DNA from: Armatimonadota bacterium
GTDB taxonomy: Bacteria > Armatimonadota > HRBIN16
Direction of reading: 5' to 3'
Length of the DNA: 64,000 bases
Assembly (NCBI GenBank): GCA_026003175.1
Contig: BPGT01000001.1
Coordinates: 1,526,839 to 1,590,838, forward strand
Shown here: piece by piece, positions 1 through 8,524 of the stretch
Numbering within the stretch: the first letter of the stretch is position 1
Layout: each line of letters begins with the position of its first letter
Translations under genes and position numbers: made by a program
Notes under the pieces: generated by a model
Databases searched by the model: none
What the model was told of the DNA's origin: nothing
What the model saw: the letters and a program-made list of their open reading frames with translations, nothing else

Positions 1-189
1 CAACAGCGCCCGCTCGTACCCCTCCAGCAGTTCCAGCAGAGCGAGCCCCGCTTCCCCACTCTCCACCACGTCTACCGAACCGTCTACCTGCTCGGCAATC
101 TGGCGTGCTGCCTCCAGCCCTACACTGTCGTCACCGAGCAGGTCGTTGCCGAGTGCCAGCACCAGCGTGCGCGCTTTGCGTGTCATCAT
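1..189 (-). CDS. Hydrogenase maturation protease, 5'-terminal part (gene runs off the window)
   Basis: This is the N-terminal 63 codons of a HyaD/HycI/FrcD-type endopeptidase. Such enzymes remove the C-terminal tail of a [NiFe]-hydrogenase large subunit once nickel is inserted. The visible segment has the family's opening, a LVLALGNDLLGDDSVG stretch with the conserved GN-x-L-x-x-DD motif, followed by the Glu of the VVESGEAG region. The start ATG overlaps the stop of the hydrogenase large subunit (ATGA), so the two are translationally coupled. The adjacent large subunit keeps a 25-residue tail after its last metal-ligand motif, which is the expected substrate. The catalytic C-terminal half lies outside the window, so completeness cannot be judged. 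Confidence 0.88.
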   Translation of the reverse strand, partial: MMTRKARTLVLALGNDLLGDDSVGLEAARQIAEQVDGSVDVVESGEAGLALLELLEGYERALL

Positions 190-1712
190 CGCCTCTGCTG
201 GTGGATAACCTCCCCGCGAGGGTTGTAGACGGTCAACACCAGCGGCATCTGCCCGGGCAGGGAGTGCGTCGCGCAGGCGTGGCAGGGGTCATACGCCCGG
301 AACGCCATCTCCACTTTGTTCAACAACCCTTCGGACACCTCGCCGGCGCGTATCAGCCCCTTCGCCGCCTTCTCCACGCTCATCGCCATGCGCGCGGAGT
401 TGTTCTGCGTAGCGACGATGAGGTTCACCCGACGCAGGATGCCTTTCTCATCGGTCTCGTAGTGGTGGAACAGCGTGCCGCGAGGCGCTTCCACTACCCC
501 TACGCCTACCGTTGGGGTAGCGGTGGGTATCACGCGCAGGTTCTGGCTGGTGATTTCAGGGTCATTGATGATCTCGTTGATGCGCTCGGCGGCGTACACC
601 ATTTCGATCACACGCGCCCAGTGATTCGCCAGCGTGTGGTGCACGGGCTTGTGCCCGAAGGTGTTGAAGAACTCCTCGTATGCCTTCTGCGCCTCGGGCG
701 TCGCCATGCCGTCGGAGGCGTTCAAGCGTGCCAACGGCGCCACCGAATAGATACCGCTCTCCACACCGTCGGTAAACCCCTTCCAGCCAACGCCTCTCAG
801 GTAGCAGAACTTGACGTAGCTCCAGGGCTCTACATGCTCGGCGATGTAATCCAGATACGCCTGCGCGGCGAACTTGGCGTACTCTTTGCCTTCCGGCGAG
901 ACCACCCGTATCTTGCCGTCATAGAAGTTCACGCGGTTCTGCTCGTCTACCAGTCCCATGTAGTAGGTGCGGTGCGTATAGGTGTCGGACGTAATCAGAT
1001 CCATGTAGGCGGGGTTCTTCAGTACCACATCCTTGAACACCTGCAGCGTGAACAGCGCGAACTCCAACCCGTCTTTGGCAAGCTGCTGGAACTGGGGCAG
1101 GTCTTCGGGGGCAATACCCTTCGCCACGCCGCCGGGTAATCCCAGCACGGGATGCACCACTTTGCCGCCCAGATAGGCGATGAACTCGCGCAGACGCCGA
1201 CGGGTGGAGATAACTCGCTTGCCGATGTCTATGCCCACTGTCTGGATAACGCCCAGCACGTTACGCATCTCGGGCGGCGCATCGGGACCGACGATGAAGT
1301 CGGGACCGCCAAGCACGTACACGTGCAGAGCGTGGTCTTCCAGCATGAAGACGTTGTACACCAGTTCGCGTAGTTTCTTCGCGGGCGAAGGCGGCTCCAC
1401 ATGGTACAGGTCATCCAGCGCTTTGGTGGACGCCATGTGGTGCGCTGTGGGGCATACCCCGCAGATACGGCTGGTAATCTGGGGCATATCCTCTGCCGGT
1501 CGCCCGAGGGAGAATACCTCGAATCCACGCAGCTCGGGTACCTGGAAGTAGGCGCGTTCTACCTCGCCCTGCTCGTTGAGGAAGATATCTATCTTGCCGT
1601 GTCCTTCCAGACGGGTAATGGGGTCTACCGTAATGCGCCGACGCTGAGCGGTGTACGCCTCGTTCGCGCGGGTCTGCGCTTCGTTCCAAACGGTCTGAAT
1701 ACTCTCGTCCAT
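186..1712 (-). CDS. mvhA: [NiFe]-hydrogenase large subunit, MvhA-like (group 3)
   Basis: Carries the Ni-Fe active site that splits or makes H2 in a soluble Mvh-type hydrogenase. The two metal-binding motifs are intact: RICGVC at about residues 82-87 and DPCHAC at 475-480. A final His483 is followed by 25 more residues, the tail normally cut off during maturation, and the gene overlaps a maturation protease gene. At 508 residues it fits group 3 large subunits. The start is supported by GAGGAGG upstream. It follows the small subunit by 13 bases within the hdrCBA-mvhDGA operon. This context points to the methyl-viologen-reducing, HdrABC-linked subgroup rather than a bidirectional NAD(P) enzyme, for which diaphorase genes would be expected. 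Confidence 0.93.
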   Translation of the reverse strand: MDESIQTVWNEAQTRANEAYTAQRRRITVDPITRLEGHGKIDIFLNEQGEVERAYFQVPELRGFEVFSLGRPAEDMPQITSRICGVCPTAHHMASTKALDDLYHVEPPSPAKKLRELVYNVFMLEDHALHVYVLGGPDFIVGPDAPPEMRNVLGVIQTVGIDIGKRVISTRRRLREFIAYLGGKVVHPVLGLPGGVAKGIAPEDLPQFQQLAKDGLEFALFTLQVFKDVVLKNPAYMDLITSDTYTHRTYYMGLVDEQNRVNFYDGKIRVVSPEGKEYAKFAAQAYLDYIAEHVEPWSYVKFCYLRGVGWKGFTDGVESGIYSVAPLARLNASDGMATPEAQKAYEEFFNTFGHKPVHHTLANHWARVIEMVYAAERINEIINDPEITSQNLRVIPTATPTVGVGVVEAPRGTLFHHYETDEKGILRRVNLIVATQNNSARMAMSVEKAAKGLIRAGEVSEGLLNKVEMAFRAYDPCHACATHSLPGQMPLVLTVYNPRGEVIHQQRR

Positions 1713-1725
1713 CCTGCATCCCTCC

Positions 1726-2694
1726 TCAACGAGTCACTTTCGCACGCAGCAGCGATTTCGCCAGCGAGTAGCGATAGAAGGTTCCCACCGGGTCGGGGAT
1801 GCCTCCCAGTATTTTCTCGATCTCCTCCGGTTCGCGGGCGTCGACAGAAGACGCCAGCGCAGAGAGTATTTTCGCACCCTGATCGCGCACGCGCGAGGTA
1901 GGTCCGAAGCAGCCGGTGCAGGGCATGTTGCCCTTGATGCACTGTGCCTCGCACCCCGACCGGGTGGCGGGCCCCATGCAGATGATACCCTGCGCCAGGA
2001 AGCACTTTTCAGGGTCTATCTGCGTCCAGTGCGGGCGTTTGAACTCGGTAATCTTCAGGTCGGCTGGTTTGCTCTCCTTGCGTGGGCAACTATCGCACTG
2101 GGCGGTATCGGGCGCAAGCACCGTGCCCTTCGGCGGCAACTGGCCGGAAAGCAAGGTAAGCACTGCCTGTTTCAGCAGTTTTGGCGTCGGGGGACAGCCA
2201 GGCAGGTAGTAGTCTACTTCTACCACCTGGTCCAGGCTGCGCACCAATCCGCGAAATTCGGGCAGGGTGAGCGCAGTGCCATCGTACGGGTGACGAGGCT
2301 GGGGGCGCACTTTCTGCTCGTTCACCACTGTGGGCGCCTCTTCGTACACAGTGCGCAGGATCTGCTCCTTGCTGAACTGGTTGGCGAGGCTGGGTACCCC
2401 ACCCGTATGTGCGCAGGAGCCGTAGGCAATCAGTATCTGGCTTTTACGCCGAAGCAGATGCGCCATCTCCTCCTGCTCGGAGGTGCGGATAGAGCCGTTG
2501 ACCATTGTGGCGAGGATGGAGCCGTCGGGCATGGCTTCCACGTGCTTGCGCTTGAAATCCATCGCCACAGGCCAGAACACGATATCCACCGCCTGTGCCA
2601 CCTCAAGGATATCCTCGGCGAGGTCTACAATAGACTCCTCACAGCCTCCACAGGATGCGCACCAGTAGAACGCCACTTTGGGTTTGTCAGGCAT
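1726..2694 (-). CDS. mvhG: [NiFe]-hydrogenase small subunit, MvhG-like
   Basis: Iron-sulfur subunit passing electrons from the Ni-Fe site towards MvhD/HdrA. It opens with a CASCGGCEESIVD motif, then YGSCAHTGG, LPGCPP and a Cys-rich C-terminal half (CMGPATRSGCEAQC, CTGCFGP) matching the three-cluster arrangement of the MvhG/HoxY-like family. I place the start at the ATG opening MPDKPKVAF, not at a longer upstream codon, because it follows a GAGGTGG ribosome site and overlaps the end of mvhD by eight bases. That gives 322 residues. No signal peptide or Tat motif precedes the first cluster, so the enzyme should be cytoplasmic. Confidence 0.92.
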   Translation of the reverse strand: MPDKPKVAFYWCASCGGCEESIVDLAEDILEVAQAVDIVFWPVAMDFKRKHVEAMPDGSILATMVNGSIRTSEQEEMAHLLRRKSQILIAYGSCAHTGGVPSLANQFSKEQILRTVYEEAPTVVNEQKVRPQPRHPYDGTALTLPEFRGLVRSLDQVVEVDYYLPGCPPTPKLLKQAVLTLLSGQLPPKGTVLAPDTAQCDSCPRKESKPADLKITEFKRPHWTQIDPEKCFLAQGIICMGPATRSGCEAQCIKGNMPCTGCFGPTSRVRDQGAKILSALASSVDAREPEEIEKILGGIPDPVGTFYRYSLAKSLLRAKVTR

Positions 2695-3208
2695 GGGTTG
2701 CCACCTCCTCGCTTCGTGCTTGCGCCTCAATGGACGCCAGCTCGGCATCCCACTCCTTGAACCGCCGTGTCAGCCGTAGCGGTCCCAGCGCGCGTACCTG
2801 CTCCACCATTTCATTGATGGTCTTCGCCACCTTCTCGCCTTCTGAAGCGGCAATCCACTCCAGTCGCAGACGTCCTTCTTCAATACCCAAATCCCTCAGC
2901 ACGCGCTTGAGCAGGTAGTAGCGGCGCAGGGTCTTATAGTTGCCCTCCACATAGTGGCAGTCGCCCGGGTGGCAACCGCCGATGAGCACGCCGTCTGCGC
3001 CGTGTGCGAAGGCATCCAGCACAAACTGTGGATCCACCCGCCCGGAGCACATGACGCGAATGACGCGCACGTTATGGTCGTAGCCCATTCGGGAGACGCC
3101 TGCCAGGTCGGCTGCTGTATAGGTGCACCAGTTGCAGAAGAAAGCCACGATGAGCGGCTCCCAGTCTGCGCTGGTAACGAGCTTGTCAGTGATGGGTCTG
3201 TCTTCCAT
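2687..3208 (-). CDS. mvhD: MvhD/FlpD-type [2Fe-2S] subunit linking hydrogenase to HdrA
   Basis: A 173-residue protein of the MvhD/FlpD family, which carries a [2Fe-2S] cluster and hands electrons from hydrogenase (or formate dehydrogenase) to HdrA. Visible family marks are FFCNWCTYTAADLAG near residue 28, a VMCSGRVDP segment and GGCHPGDCHY, giving the conserved cysteine set. It stands 20 bases downstream of hdrA and overlaps mvhG by eight bases, exactly where the family usually sits. It contains no extra domain, unlike archaeal versions fused to HdrA. Confidence 0.92.
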   Translation of the reverse strand: MEDRPITDKLVTSADWEPLIVAFFCNWCTYTAADLAGVSRMGYDHNVRVIRVMCSGRVDPQFVLDAFAHGADGVLIGGCHPGDCHYVEGNYKTLRRYYLLKRVLRDLGIEEGRLRLEWIAASEGEKVAKTINEMVEQVRALGPLRLTRRFKEWDAELASIEAQARSEEVATHA

Positions 3209-3228
3209 GCTTATCCCTCCAGTTGGCG

Positions 3229-5226
3229 TCAGGCGTATGCCAGCACGCCCTCGATTTCACTGAATATCTCCTCATCCTCGAACAGGTTCTGCTTGATAGA
3301 ACCCGATGGGCAGGCAGCCACGCACGTGCCGCATCCTTTACACAGCACTTCGTTGATGCTTGCTTTGCCCTTCTCTTCGTTGAAGGTAATCGCCTGATAC
3401 GGGCACAGGGGGATGCAGGTTTTGCAGCCCGAACACTCCTCCTCGATAATGTACGCGGTGTTCGGTTCCAGCTCAAAGTAGCCAGTATCCGCAAGGGCAA
3501 TTGCTTCAGCGGCTGCGTAACCTGCCTGCATCACGCTGTCCGGGATGTCTTTCGGTCCTTGGCACACACCAGCGATGAAGATACCATCGGTATAGGTGGG
3601 TGCAGGAGCCAGCTTGGGGTGTTTCTCGAGGAAGAAACCGTCCATCGAGCACCCAATGCCGAACAACCGTTGCACGTTGAGGGCGTCGGACTGCGGTTCT
3701 ATGCCTACAGCCAGCACCACCATGTCCAGTGGGATGCGCCGTACGAAGCCGGTGTTGGTATCTTCCACGCGCGCGACCAGCTTGCCTTCTTCGGATGGGT
3801 CCATCGCCCAGTCGGTGATTTCGGCAACACGCCCGCGCACAAAGTGAACTCCCTCGTTGAGCACGCGCTGGTAGAACTCTTCATAACCCTTGCCCGCGGC
3901 GCGCATGTCGATGTAGAAGATGAACACCTCTGCACCGGTATGCTCTTTGACCAGATGCGCTAGCTTCAACGAGGTCATGCAGCACACACGCGAGCACCAA
4001 CGGTTCGTTCGCTCGTCGCGCGAGCCGACGCACAGGATAAAGCCCACGCTCTTTGGCACGCGCCCGTCGCGTGTGATCACCTGTCCACCGGTTGGTCCTG
4101 AGGCATTAACCAGACGCTCCACCTCCAGCGTGGTATACACGTTGGGATACTTGCCGTAGCCATATTGTGGCAGTCGGCGTGGGTCGAACGTCTGGTAGCC
4201 AGTGGCAATGATGATGGAACCTACGTGGATTTCCTCGTAGATTTCCTGCTGCTCGAAGTCTATCGCGCCGCGTTCCGCGCAGGCTTCCAGGCACGTTTTC
4301 TTGCATTTACCAGTGCGCAGCTGAATACAGGCTTCGGGGTCGATCACCACCACTTTGGGCGTCGCCTGTGGGAAGGGGATGTATATCGGCTTGCGCTTGC
4401 TCAGTCCAAGATTGAACTCGTCGTCGAACTTCGCTTCCTTAAACACGCAGGCGTCGATGCACTGTAAACAGCCGATGCACAGGTCTTCGCGCACGTAACG
4501 CGGTTTGCGCTTCACCACCACCTTGTAGTCACCCACAGAGCCGTCGACGCTTACCACTTCGGAGTACGTCCAGAGTGTGATGTTCGGATGTGCCTTCACT
4601 GCCGACATCTTGGGGGTGAGGATACACGCAGCGCAGTCCAGAGTGGGGAAGGTTTTGTCATACTGTGCCATGTGTCCACCGATGGTAGGCTCACGTTCCA
4701 CCAGATAGACTCTCTTCCCGGAGTTGGCAACGGTCAGAGCAGCGTGGATGCCGGCAATGCCTCCGCCGACCACTAGCACTTCGGAGTGGATAGGCACACG
4801 TCGCTTCTCCAGTGGTTTGTGGAAGTACACGCGACGAACTGCTGCGCGCACCAGGTCCTTCGCCTTCTCTGTTGCCGCTTCACGGTCGCTATGCACCCAC
4901 GAGTCGTGCTCGCGAATGTTCACCATCTGCACGAAGAAGGGGTTCAGTCCAGCTCGTTCTGCGGCACCCCGGAAGGTATTTTCGTGCAGTGAAGGGCTGC
5001 ACGCTGCCACCACCACGCGGTTGAGGCTCAGGTTGTGTATATCTTCCTGAATGAGCTCTTGTCCAGGGTCGGAGCACATGTATTTGTAGTCTCGTGCTAC
5101 CACCACGCCGGGTAGCGATGCGGCGTACTCTGCCACCGCTTTCACATCTACGGTATCGGCGATATTTGCTCCACAATGGCAGACATAAACGCCAATGCGC
5201 ACCTCGCCGTTTTTTGGCTCAGACAT
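3229..5226 (-). CDS. hdrA: HdrA-like flavin-based electron-bifurcating subunit
   Basis: FAD-containing core of the heterodisulfide reductase complex, where electrons from H2 are split between a high-potential acceptor (HdrB) and a low-potential ferredoxin. The 665 residues include an N-terminal YVCHCG cluster segment, a Rossmann FAD motif GGGIAG at 154-159, the family stretch TLDCAACILTP, a ferredoxin motif at Cys250-253-256-260, and two C-terminal [4Fe-4S] motifs (CSGCKTCIPLC and CKGCGTCVAAC). All these positions are cysteine, so no selenocysteine is needed. It overlaps hdrB by eight bases. The physiological disulfide or other acceptor in a bacterium is unknown. Confidence 0.93.
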   Translation of the reverse strand: MSEPKNGEVRIGVYVCHCGANIADTVDVKAVAEYAASLPGVVVARDYKYMCSDPGQELIQEDIHNLSLNRVVVAACSPSLHENTFRGAAERAGLNPFFVQMVNIREHDSWVHSDREAATEKAKDLVRAAVRRVYFHKPLEKRRVPIHSEVLVVGGGIAGIHAALTVANSGKRVYLVEREPTIGGHMAQYDKTFPTLDCAACILTPKMSAVKAHPNITLWTYSEVVSVDGSVGDYKVVVKRKPRYVREDLCIGCLQCIDACVFKEAKFDDEFNLGLSKRKPIYIPFPQATPKVVVIDPEACIQLRTGKCKKTCLEACAERGAIDFEQQEIYEEIHVGSIIIATGYQTFDPRRLPQYGYGKYPNVYTTLEVERLVNASGPTGGQVITRDGRVPKSVGFILCVGSRDERTNRWCSRVCCMTSLKLAHLVKEHTGAEVFIFYIDMRAAGKGYEEFYQRVLNEGVHFVRGRVAEITDWAMDPSEEGKLVARVEDTNTGFVRRIPLDMVVLAVGIEPQSDALNVQRLFGIGCSMDGFFLEKHPKLAPAPTYTDGIFIAGVCQGPKDIPDSVMQAGYAAAEAIALADTGYFELEPNTAYIIEEECSGCKTCIPLCPYQAITFNEEKGKASINEVLCKGCGTCVAACPSGSIKQNLFEDEEIFSEIEGVLAYA

Positions 5227-6127
5227 AGGTCTCCGCCTCCTTTTTCACGGTGAACCATTGCTCGATAAGCTTCTTGCCGGAGATAGCACGGTGCAAGCCC
5301 AGCTCGCGAAAGCCGCCACCCAGCGCCCAGCCGACCACCTGCGTCAGGTAGAGCACAGGCATATCTATCGGTTCACCGGTTTGCTTGCGAATCTCCGCCT
5401 GATAGGCGTCTAGGTTAAACTGGCAAAGCGGACAGATGGTGACAATGGCTTGCGCCCCCTTGCGTAGCGCTTCCTTCAGCAGGATGTAGTTCAGGCGCAC
5501 GCCAACCTCGTGGATGGTGCCGGTCAGGGAACCGCCGCAACATTTGGTTTTCAAGGTGTAATCGATGGGTTCTACTCCGACCGCTCTGAGGATCTCATCC
5601 ATGCGTGTTGGCTCATGCGGATCGTCCACCTCGCTGTAAGGACGCACAGCCTGACAACCGTAGTATGAGGCCATGCGCACACCCTGTAACCGGCGTACGG
5701 TCAGCTCTCGCAATCGCTGAACGCCTATGTCAGTATAAAGCATCTCCAGCGGATGGCGCACACGCACCGAGTCGAGCTGCGGTAAACCCGCCTGCTCCAG
5801 AAACCGTTCCACTTCCTGTGCCATCTCTGGATAATGCGCCACCAGCTCCTGGCTCTTGCGCAGGGTGAGATAGCAGGCGTTGCACGGAGCGAGCACATCT
5901 TTCATGCCCGCTTGCTGCGCCAGGGCAAGATTTCGCGTCGCCAGCAGCGCTGCCGAAGTTTCGCTGACCGACATATACGATGTGGCGCCGCAGCAGTTCC
6001 AGTCCGGCAGCTCTGTAACAGCGACCTCCAGAAGGCGTAGCGTGGTCAGCAAACTCTCCTCGTAAGCGATGCCCGTGCCTTTTAGAGAACAGCCGGGATA
6101 GTACAGGTACTTGGCGGAGGGTTGCAT
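5219..6127 (-). CDS. hdrB: HdrB-like CCG-domain subunit
   Basis: Catalytic subunit of the HdrABC complex, which binds noncubane [4Fe-4S] clusters through CCG domains and reduces the heterodisulfide in methanogens. In bacteria the substrate is unresolved. Two CCG units are visible: PGCSLKGTG with NCCGATSY at about 45-52, and YYGCQAV with TKCCGGSL and CPLCQFN near the C terminus. It is 302 residues, close to the usual 290-300. It starts at the base following the hdrC stop and overlaps hdrA, giving a tightly coupled hdrCBA order. Confidence 0.92.
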   Translation of the reverse strand: MQPSAKYLYYPGCSLKGTGIAYEESLLTTLRLLEVAVTELPDWNCCGATSYMSVSETSAALLATRNLALAQQAGMKDVLAPCNACYLTLRKSQELVAHYPEMAQEVERFLEQAGLPQLDSVRVRHPLEMLYTDIGVQRLRELTVRRLQGVRMASYYGCQAVRPYSEVDDPHEPTRMDEILRAVGVEPIDYTLKTKCCGGSLTGTIHEVGVRLNYILLKEALRKGAQAIVTICPLCQFNLDAYQAEIRKQTGEPIDMPVLYLTQVVGWALGGGFRELGLHRAISGKKLIEQWFTVKKEAETYV

Positions 6128-6703
6128 CTAGTCCACCTCCTTTGATACGGTGGGGATGACCTGCAGCTCATTGATACGCCGGATGCGCTCTTTGCGCAGA
6201 GATAGCCTGCCGGTGCGCCACAGATGCCATCCCGTGCGCGCCATCGAGAACAGAGCAAACGGGTTTGAGCGAAGCGCCATCCGGAATACTACCCAGAACT
6301 CCGAATTGCGTCCGTGACGGCGCACCATCTCGCAAAACTCGCGTGCAAGCACAGGGATAGGGAAGCGTTTGGGGTAGAGGTTACTTCGGATGGCTTCGCG
6401 CTTCAGGCGGTACATGATGTCGGTAATGCCGATCTTCTGAGGGCATTCCACACTGCACGAGTAACAGCTGGCGCATAGCCAGATGGTTTTGGAACGTAAT
6501 GCGTCTTCACGGAAGCCCTCGCGGACTAACGCTATGACCTGACGTGGGGTCAAATCCATGTAGATGGACAGAGGGCAGGTGCCCGAGCAGGTTCCACACT
6601 GGATACACGATAACAACCGCTCGCTGCCAGGATGCTTCGTGAACTGGCGTGCCCACTCGAGGTCTGCCTCCCTCTGGTAGCGTATCTGCCGTTCCACGGG
6701 CAT
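6128..6703 (-). CDS. hdrC: HdrC-like iron-sulfur subunit
   Basis: Small ferredoxin-like subunit carrying two [4Fe-4S] clusters that connect HdrA to HdrB. The motifs CIQCGTCSGTCP (about residues 33-44) and CASCYSCSVECP (about 76-87) are both complete. At 191 residues it is typical. It is the first gene of the seven-gene operon. A GGAGG site precedes the ATG, and a promoter lies about 80 bases upstream. The C-terminal third is basic and helical with no membrane segment, agreeing with a soluble complex. Confidence 0.92.
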   Translation of the reverse strand: MPVERQIRYQREADLEWARQFTKHPGSERLLSCIQCGTCSGTCPLSIYMDLTPRQVIALVREGFREDALRSKTIWLCASCYSCSVECPQKIGITDIMYRLKREAIRSNLYPKRFPIPVLAREFCEMVRRHGRNSEFWVVFRMALRSNPFALFSMARTGWHLWRTGRLSLRKERIRRINELQVIPTVSKEVD

Positions 6704-6782
6704 TGCCTCCTTCCATTCGGGATGTCAGACCACTTTACTCTATTAAATCGTTATACTTCACTATAGTTAATGCCTCATCTAA

Positions 6783-6811
6783 ACTATATCACTTTTTCAT
6801 TTGCCATGCAA
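6783..6811 (-). promoter_or_regulatory. Promoter of the hdrCBA-mvhDGA operon
   Basis: On the minus strand TTGCAT (6811-6806) is followed by a 17-base spacer and TATAGT (6788-6783). The surrounding 100 bases are markedly AT-rich compared with the genes on either side. The transcript would have a leader of about 70 bases before the hdrC ATG. I see no clear operator for a redox regulator. Confidence 0.65.
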
Positions 6812-6872
6812 GAGGTTAAACGTTTTTTTGTGCCATAAGGGGTTGGCGAATCGCGCATGAACGGGTGTGCTC

Positions 6873-8357
6873 TCACCGTCCCTTCCGTATGTGTAACACC
6901 CAATCCTCGGACGAAGGGGCAGCCACCTCGCTATGGTTGCTGTTTATGGTAAATGATTTGTCGTACTTCCCCCTTCTCGGGTCAAACCATCTTGCGGTGA
7001 ACCCCTCGTTTACTCTGGGCAGGTAAATTTTCAGCCGTCCACCTTGTGGGGTGTACACCACCATCTCCTTGTCTCCGTCGGCAAGGCACACTCCGGTATC
7101 CGTCATTTCAGGGTGGGGTGACATCCGCCAGAAGGGTAGAGCCTGCATGAAATCGCCCAATATCTTCAGATGGGTATAGAACTGTCCCTGCGGCTGCATC
7201 GCCGTACCCAGCTCGCTGAAGGTTTTTCCGATGTCCTCGTGCCTTTGCCATCTTCGAGGGGGAACGACCTCGTCCGCGTAGTTGATTTGACCACCACACA
7301 GCGCAATAACCCATGCTGCGCGGCGCAAGTTGTCGATATCCAGCCCAGCCTCGCGCTGATAGAAATTGCCTTCCCACAGGCATTCGTGCGCCAGGATCGG
7401 CTTCGGCACCTTGCGATACAGCTCTGTGAACCAGGTGTATTTGGCGGGATTATACCCGTCGAGTTTGTCCTGAACGGTGTGGTAGGTGTACCACGATGCT
7501 TTCTGCACCGATTCGGGGCTGGCACGCAATGAGTGGATACTTATCGGATGCCTTCCGCCGTCCTGCTCGTGCAAGTATGCGCCAATACGCTGAACCTCCT
7601 GCTCGGAGAACCCCTCCTCCCATTCGCTGGTTGGCTGAAAGGTGGCATTCCAGAATCCGCCCCAGCGTGCTACCCAGTAACGCAGGAAGAGCTCTTGTTC
7701 GGACCATGAAGGGATGCGCGGCATCCCATTCGTGCCCCCGAAGAGACTGAATGGAATCAGCACCATCCCCCGCACGGACAGCGCATGCAACACTCTGTCC
7801 ATGTTCCGCCACAGGGTGAGATGGAAGCGTGTGAAGTCTATCTGTCCTCCCGCCTTCTGCTCCCACGGCAGGCGAGGCACCGGTTGTCGGGGATGGAGGT
7901 GTGGACCAACAATCGTATTGAAGCCCTGCTTTTCCAGCCAGTCCAGCGTGCTGTTCAGTGTGTACTCGTCCAGCACGTCGATATTCCATAAGTGAAACGC
8001 CCGCATGTAGAAGGGCATACCGTCAGCGTGTTCAAACCAGAGTGGGTTTTGTTTACGCACGCGCAGGGGACCGTGCAGTTTGCCATGGGTGCAGTGGAAC
8101 CCGCCTGTCGTGGCGGCGGAGTCGTCCGAAAAGCGTATTTCGTAGCGCCATCGTCCGATTTCGTCCGGCATAAAGCGCACCCGCCATGTCTGTTCCCCGT
8201 CGTAGAACCCGAAGACGACTACCTTTCTCCCCGATGGAGCGGTGAACGTCGCGCGTAATGCCACATCGGTAAAGGGGTTCGAGTAGATTCTGGGGTTCGG
8301 CACAGTGATCTCCCACAGCGCCCAGCGTTGTACGATTTGTGGAGGCTTTTGCGGCAT
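6873..8357 (-). CDS. DUF5060/DUF4038-like glycoside-hydrolase-type protein
   Basis: A 494-residue protein with an N-terminal beta-sandwich like DUF5060 (VVFGFYDGEQTWRVRFMPDE near residue 50) and a TIM-barrel-like part like the DUF4038/apiosidase-type family. The barrel part includes GMPFYMRAFHLWNID, a GFNTIVGPHLHP strand, and ILAHECLWEGNFYQ with a candidate catalytic Glu. No signal peptide is visible, so it may act in the cytoplasm or use another route. I chose the ATG at 8357 because a GAGGTG site sits nine bases before it. The GTG four codons earlier lies on top of that site. The substrate is unknown; plant or microbial polysaccharide fragments are a guess. Confidence 0.7.
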   Translation of the reverse strand: MPQKPPQIVQRWALWEITVPNPRIYSNPFTDVALRATFTAPSGRKVVVFGFYDGEQTWRVRFMPDEIGRWRYEIRFSDDSAATTGGFHCTHGKLHGPLRVRKQNPLWFEHADGMPFYMRAFHLWNIDVLDEYTLNSTLDWLEKQGFNTIVGPHLHPRQPVPRLPWEQKAGGQIDFTRFHLTLWRNMDRVLHALSVRGMVLIPFSLFGGTNGMPRIPSWSEQELFLRYWVARWGGFWNATFQPTSEWEEGFSEQEVQRIGAYLHEQDGGRHPISIHSLRASPESVQKASWYTYHTVQDKLDGYNPAKYTWFTELYRKVPKPILAHECLWEGNFYQREAGLDIDNLRRAAWVIALCGGQINYADEVVPPRRWQRHEDIGKTFSELGTAMQPQGQFYTHLKILGDFMQALPFWRMSPHPEMTDTGVCLADGDKEMVVYTPQGGRLKIYLPRVNEGFTARWFDPRRGKYDKSFTINSNHSEVAAPSSEDWVLHIRKGR

Positions 8358-8394
8358 CGCGAAGTACACCTCCCTCCCTAAACCTTTTGGCGAT

Positions 8395-8403
8395 ATTATA
8401 TCA
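8395..8403 (-). promoter_or_regulatory. Extended -10 promoter of the DUF5060-like gene
   Basis: Minus-strand TGATATAAT is a perfect extended -10 element 38 bases before the ATG. No good -35 lies at 16-18 bases. An imperfect palindrome (GGCG-ATAT...ATATCA-CGCC, 8390-8407) covers the box and could be an operator. Confidence 0.5.
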
Positions 8404-8486
8404 CGCCAGGCTGTATACGGGCATCGTCTGGTCCGCCTTGTCGCAGAGCACCAGCGAGGGGTTGTACTGCGTTATGGACATAGCGG

Positions 8487-8511
8487 CTCAAGAGTTGTAC
8501 CACCTCTTGAG
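8487..8511. promoter_or_regulatory. Inverted repeat, probable operator of the HxlR-type regulator
   Basis: CTCAAGAG and CTCTTGAG form a perfect 8-base inverted repeat with a 9-base centre, ending 13 bases before the regulator's ATG and abutting a TAAAAT -10-like box (8513-8518). Dimeric HxlR proteins typically bind such palindromes, so autoregulation is likely. If TAAAAT is used, transcription would begin at or next to the ATG, giving a leaderless message. Confidence 0.5.
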
Positions 8512-8524
8512 GTAAAATAAACAC

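Noticed and set aside
105-1139. Long plus-strand open frame opposite the hydrogenase large subunit
   Set aside because: It is antisense to a gene with intact catalytic motifs, has no ribosome site and shows low-complexity His/Val/Arg composition typical of a shadow frame.
3229-5226. Possible selenocysteine position in HdrA or the hydrogenase
   Set aside because: All metal-binding positions are cysteine codons and the frames contain no internal UGA.
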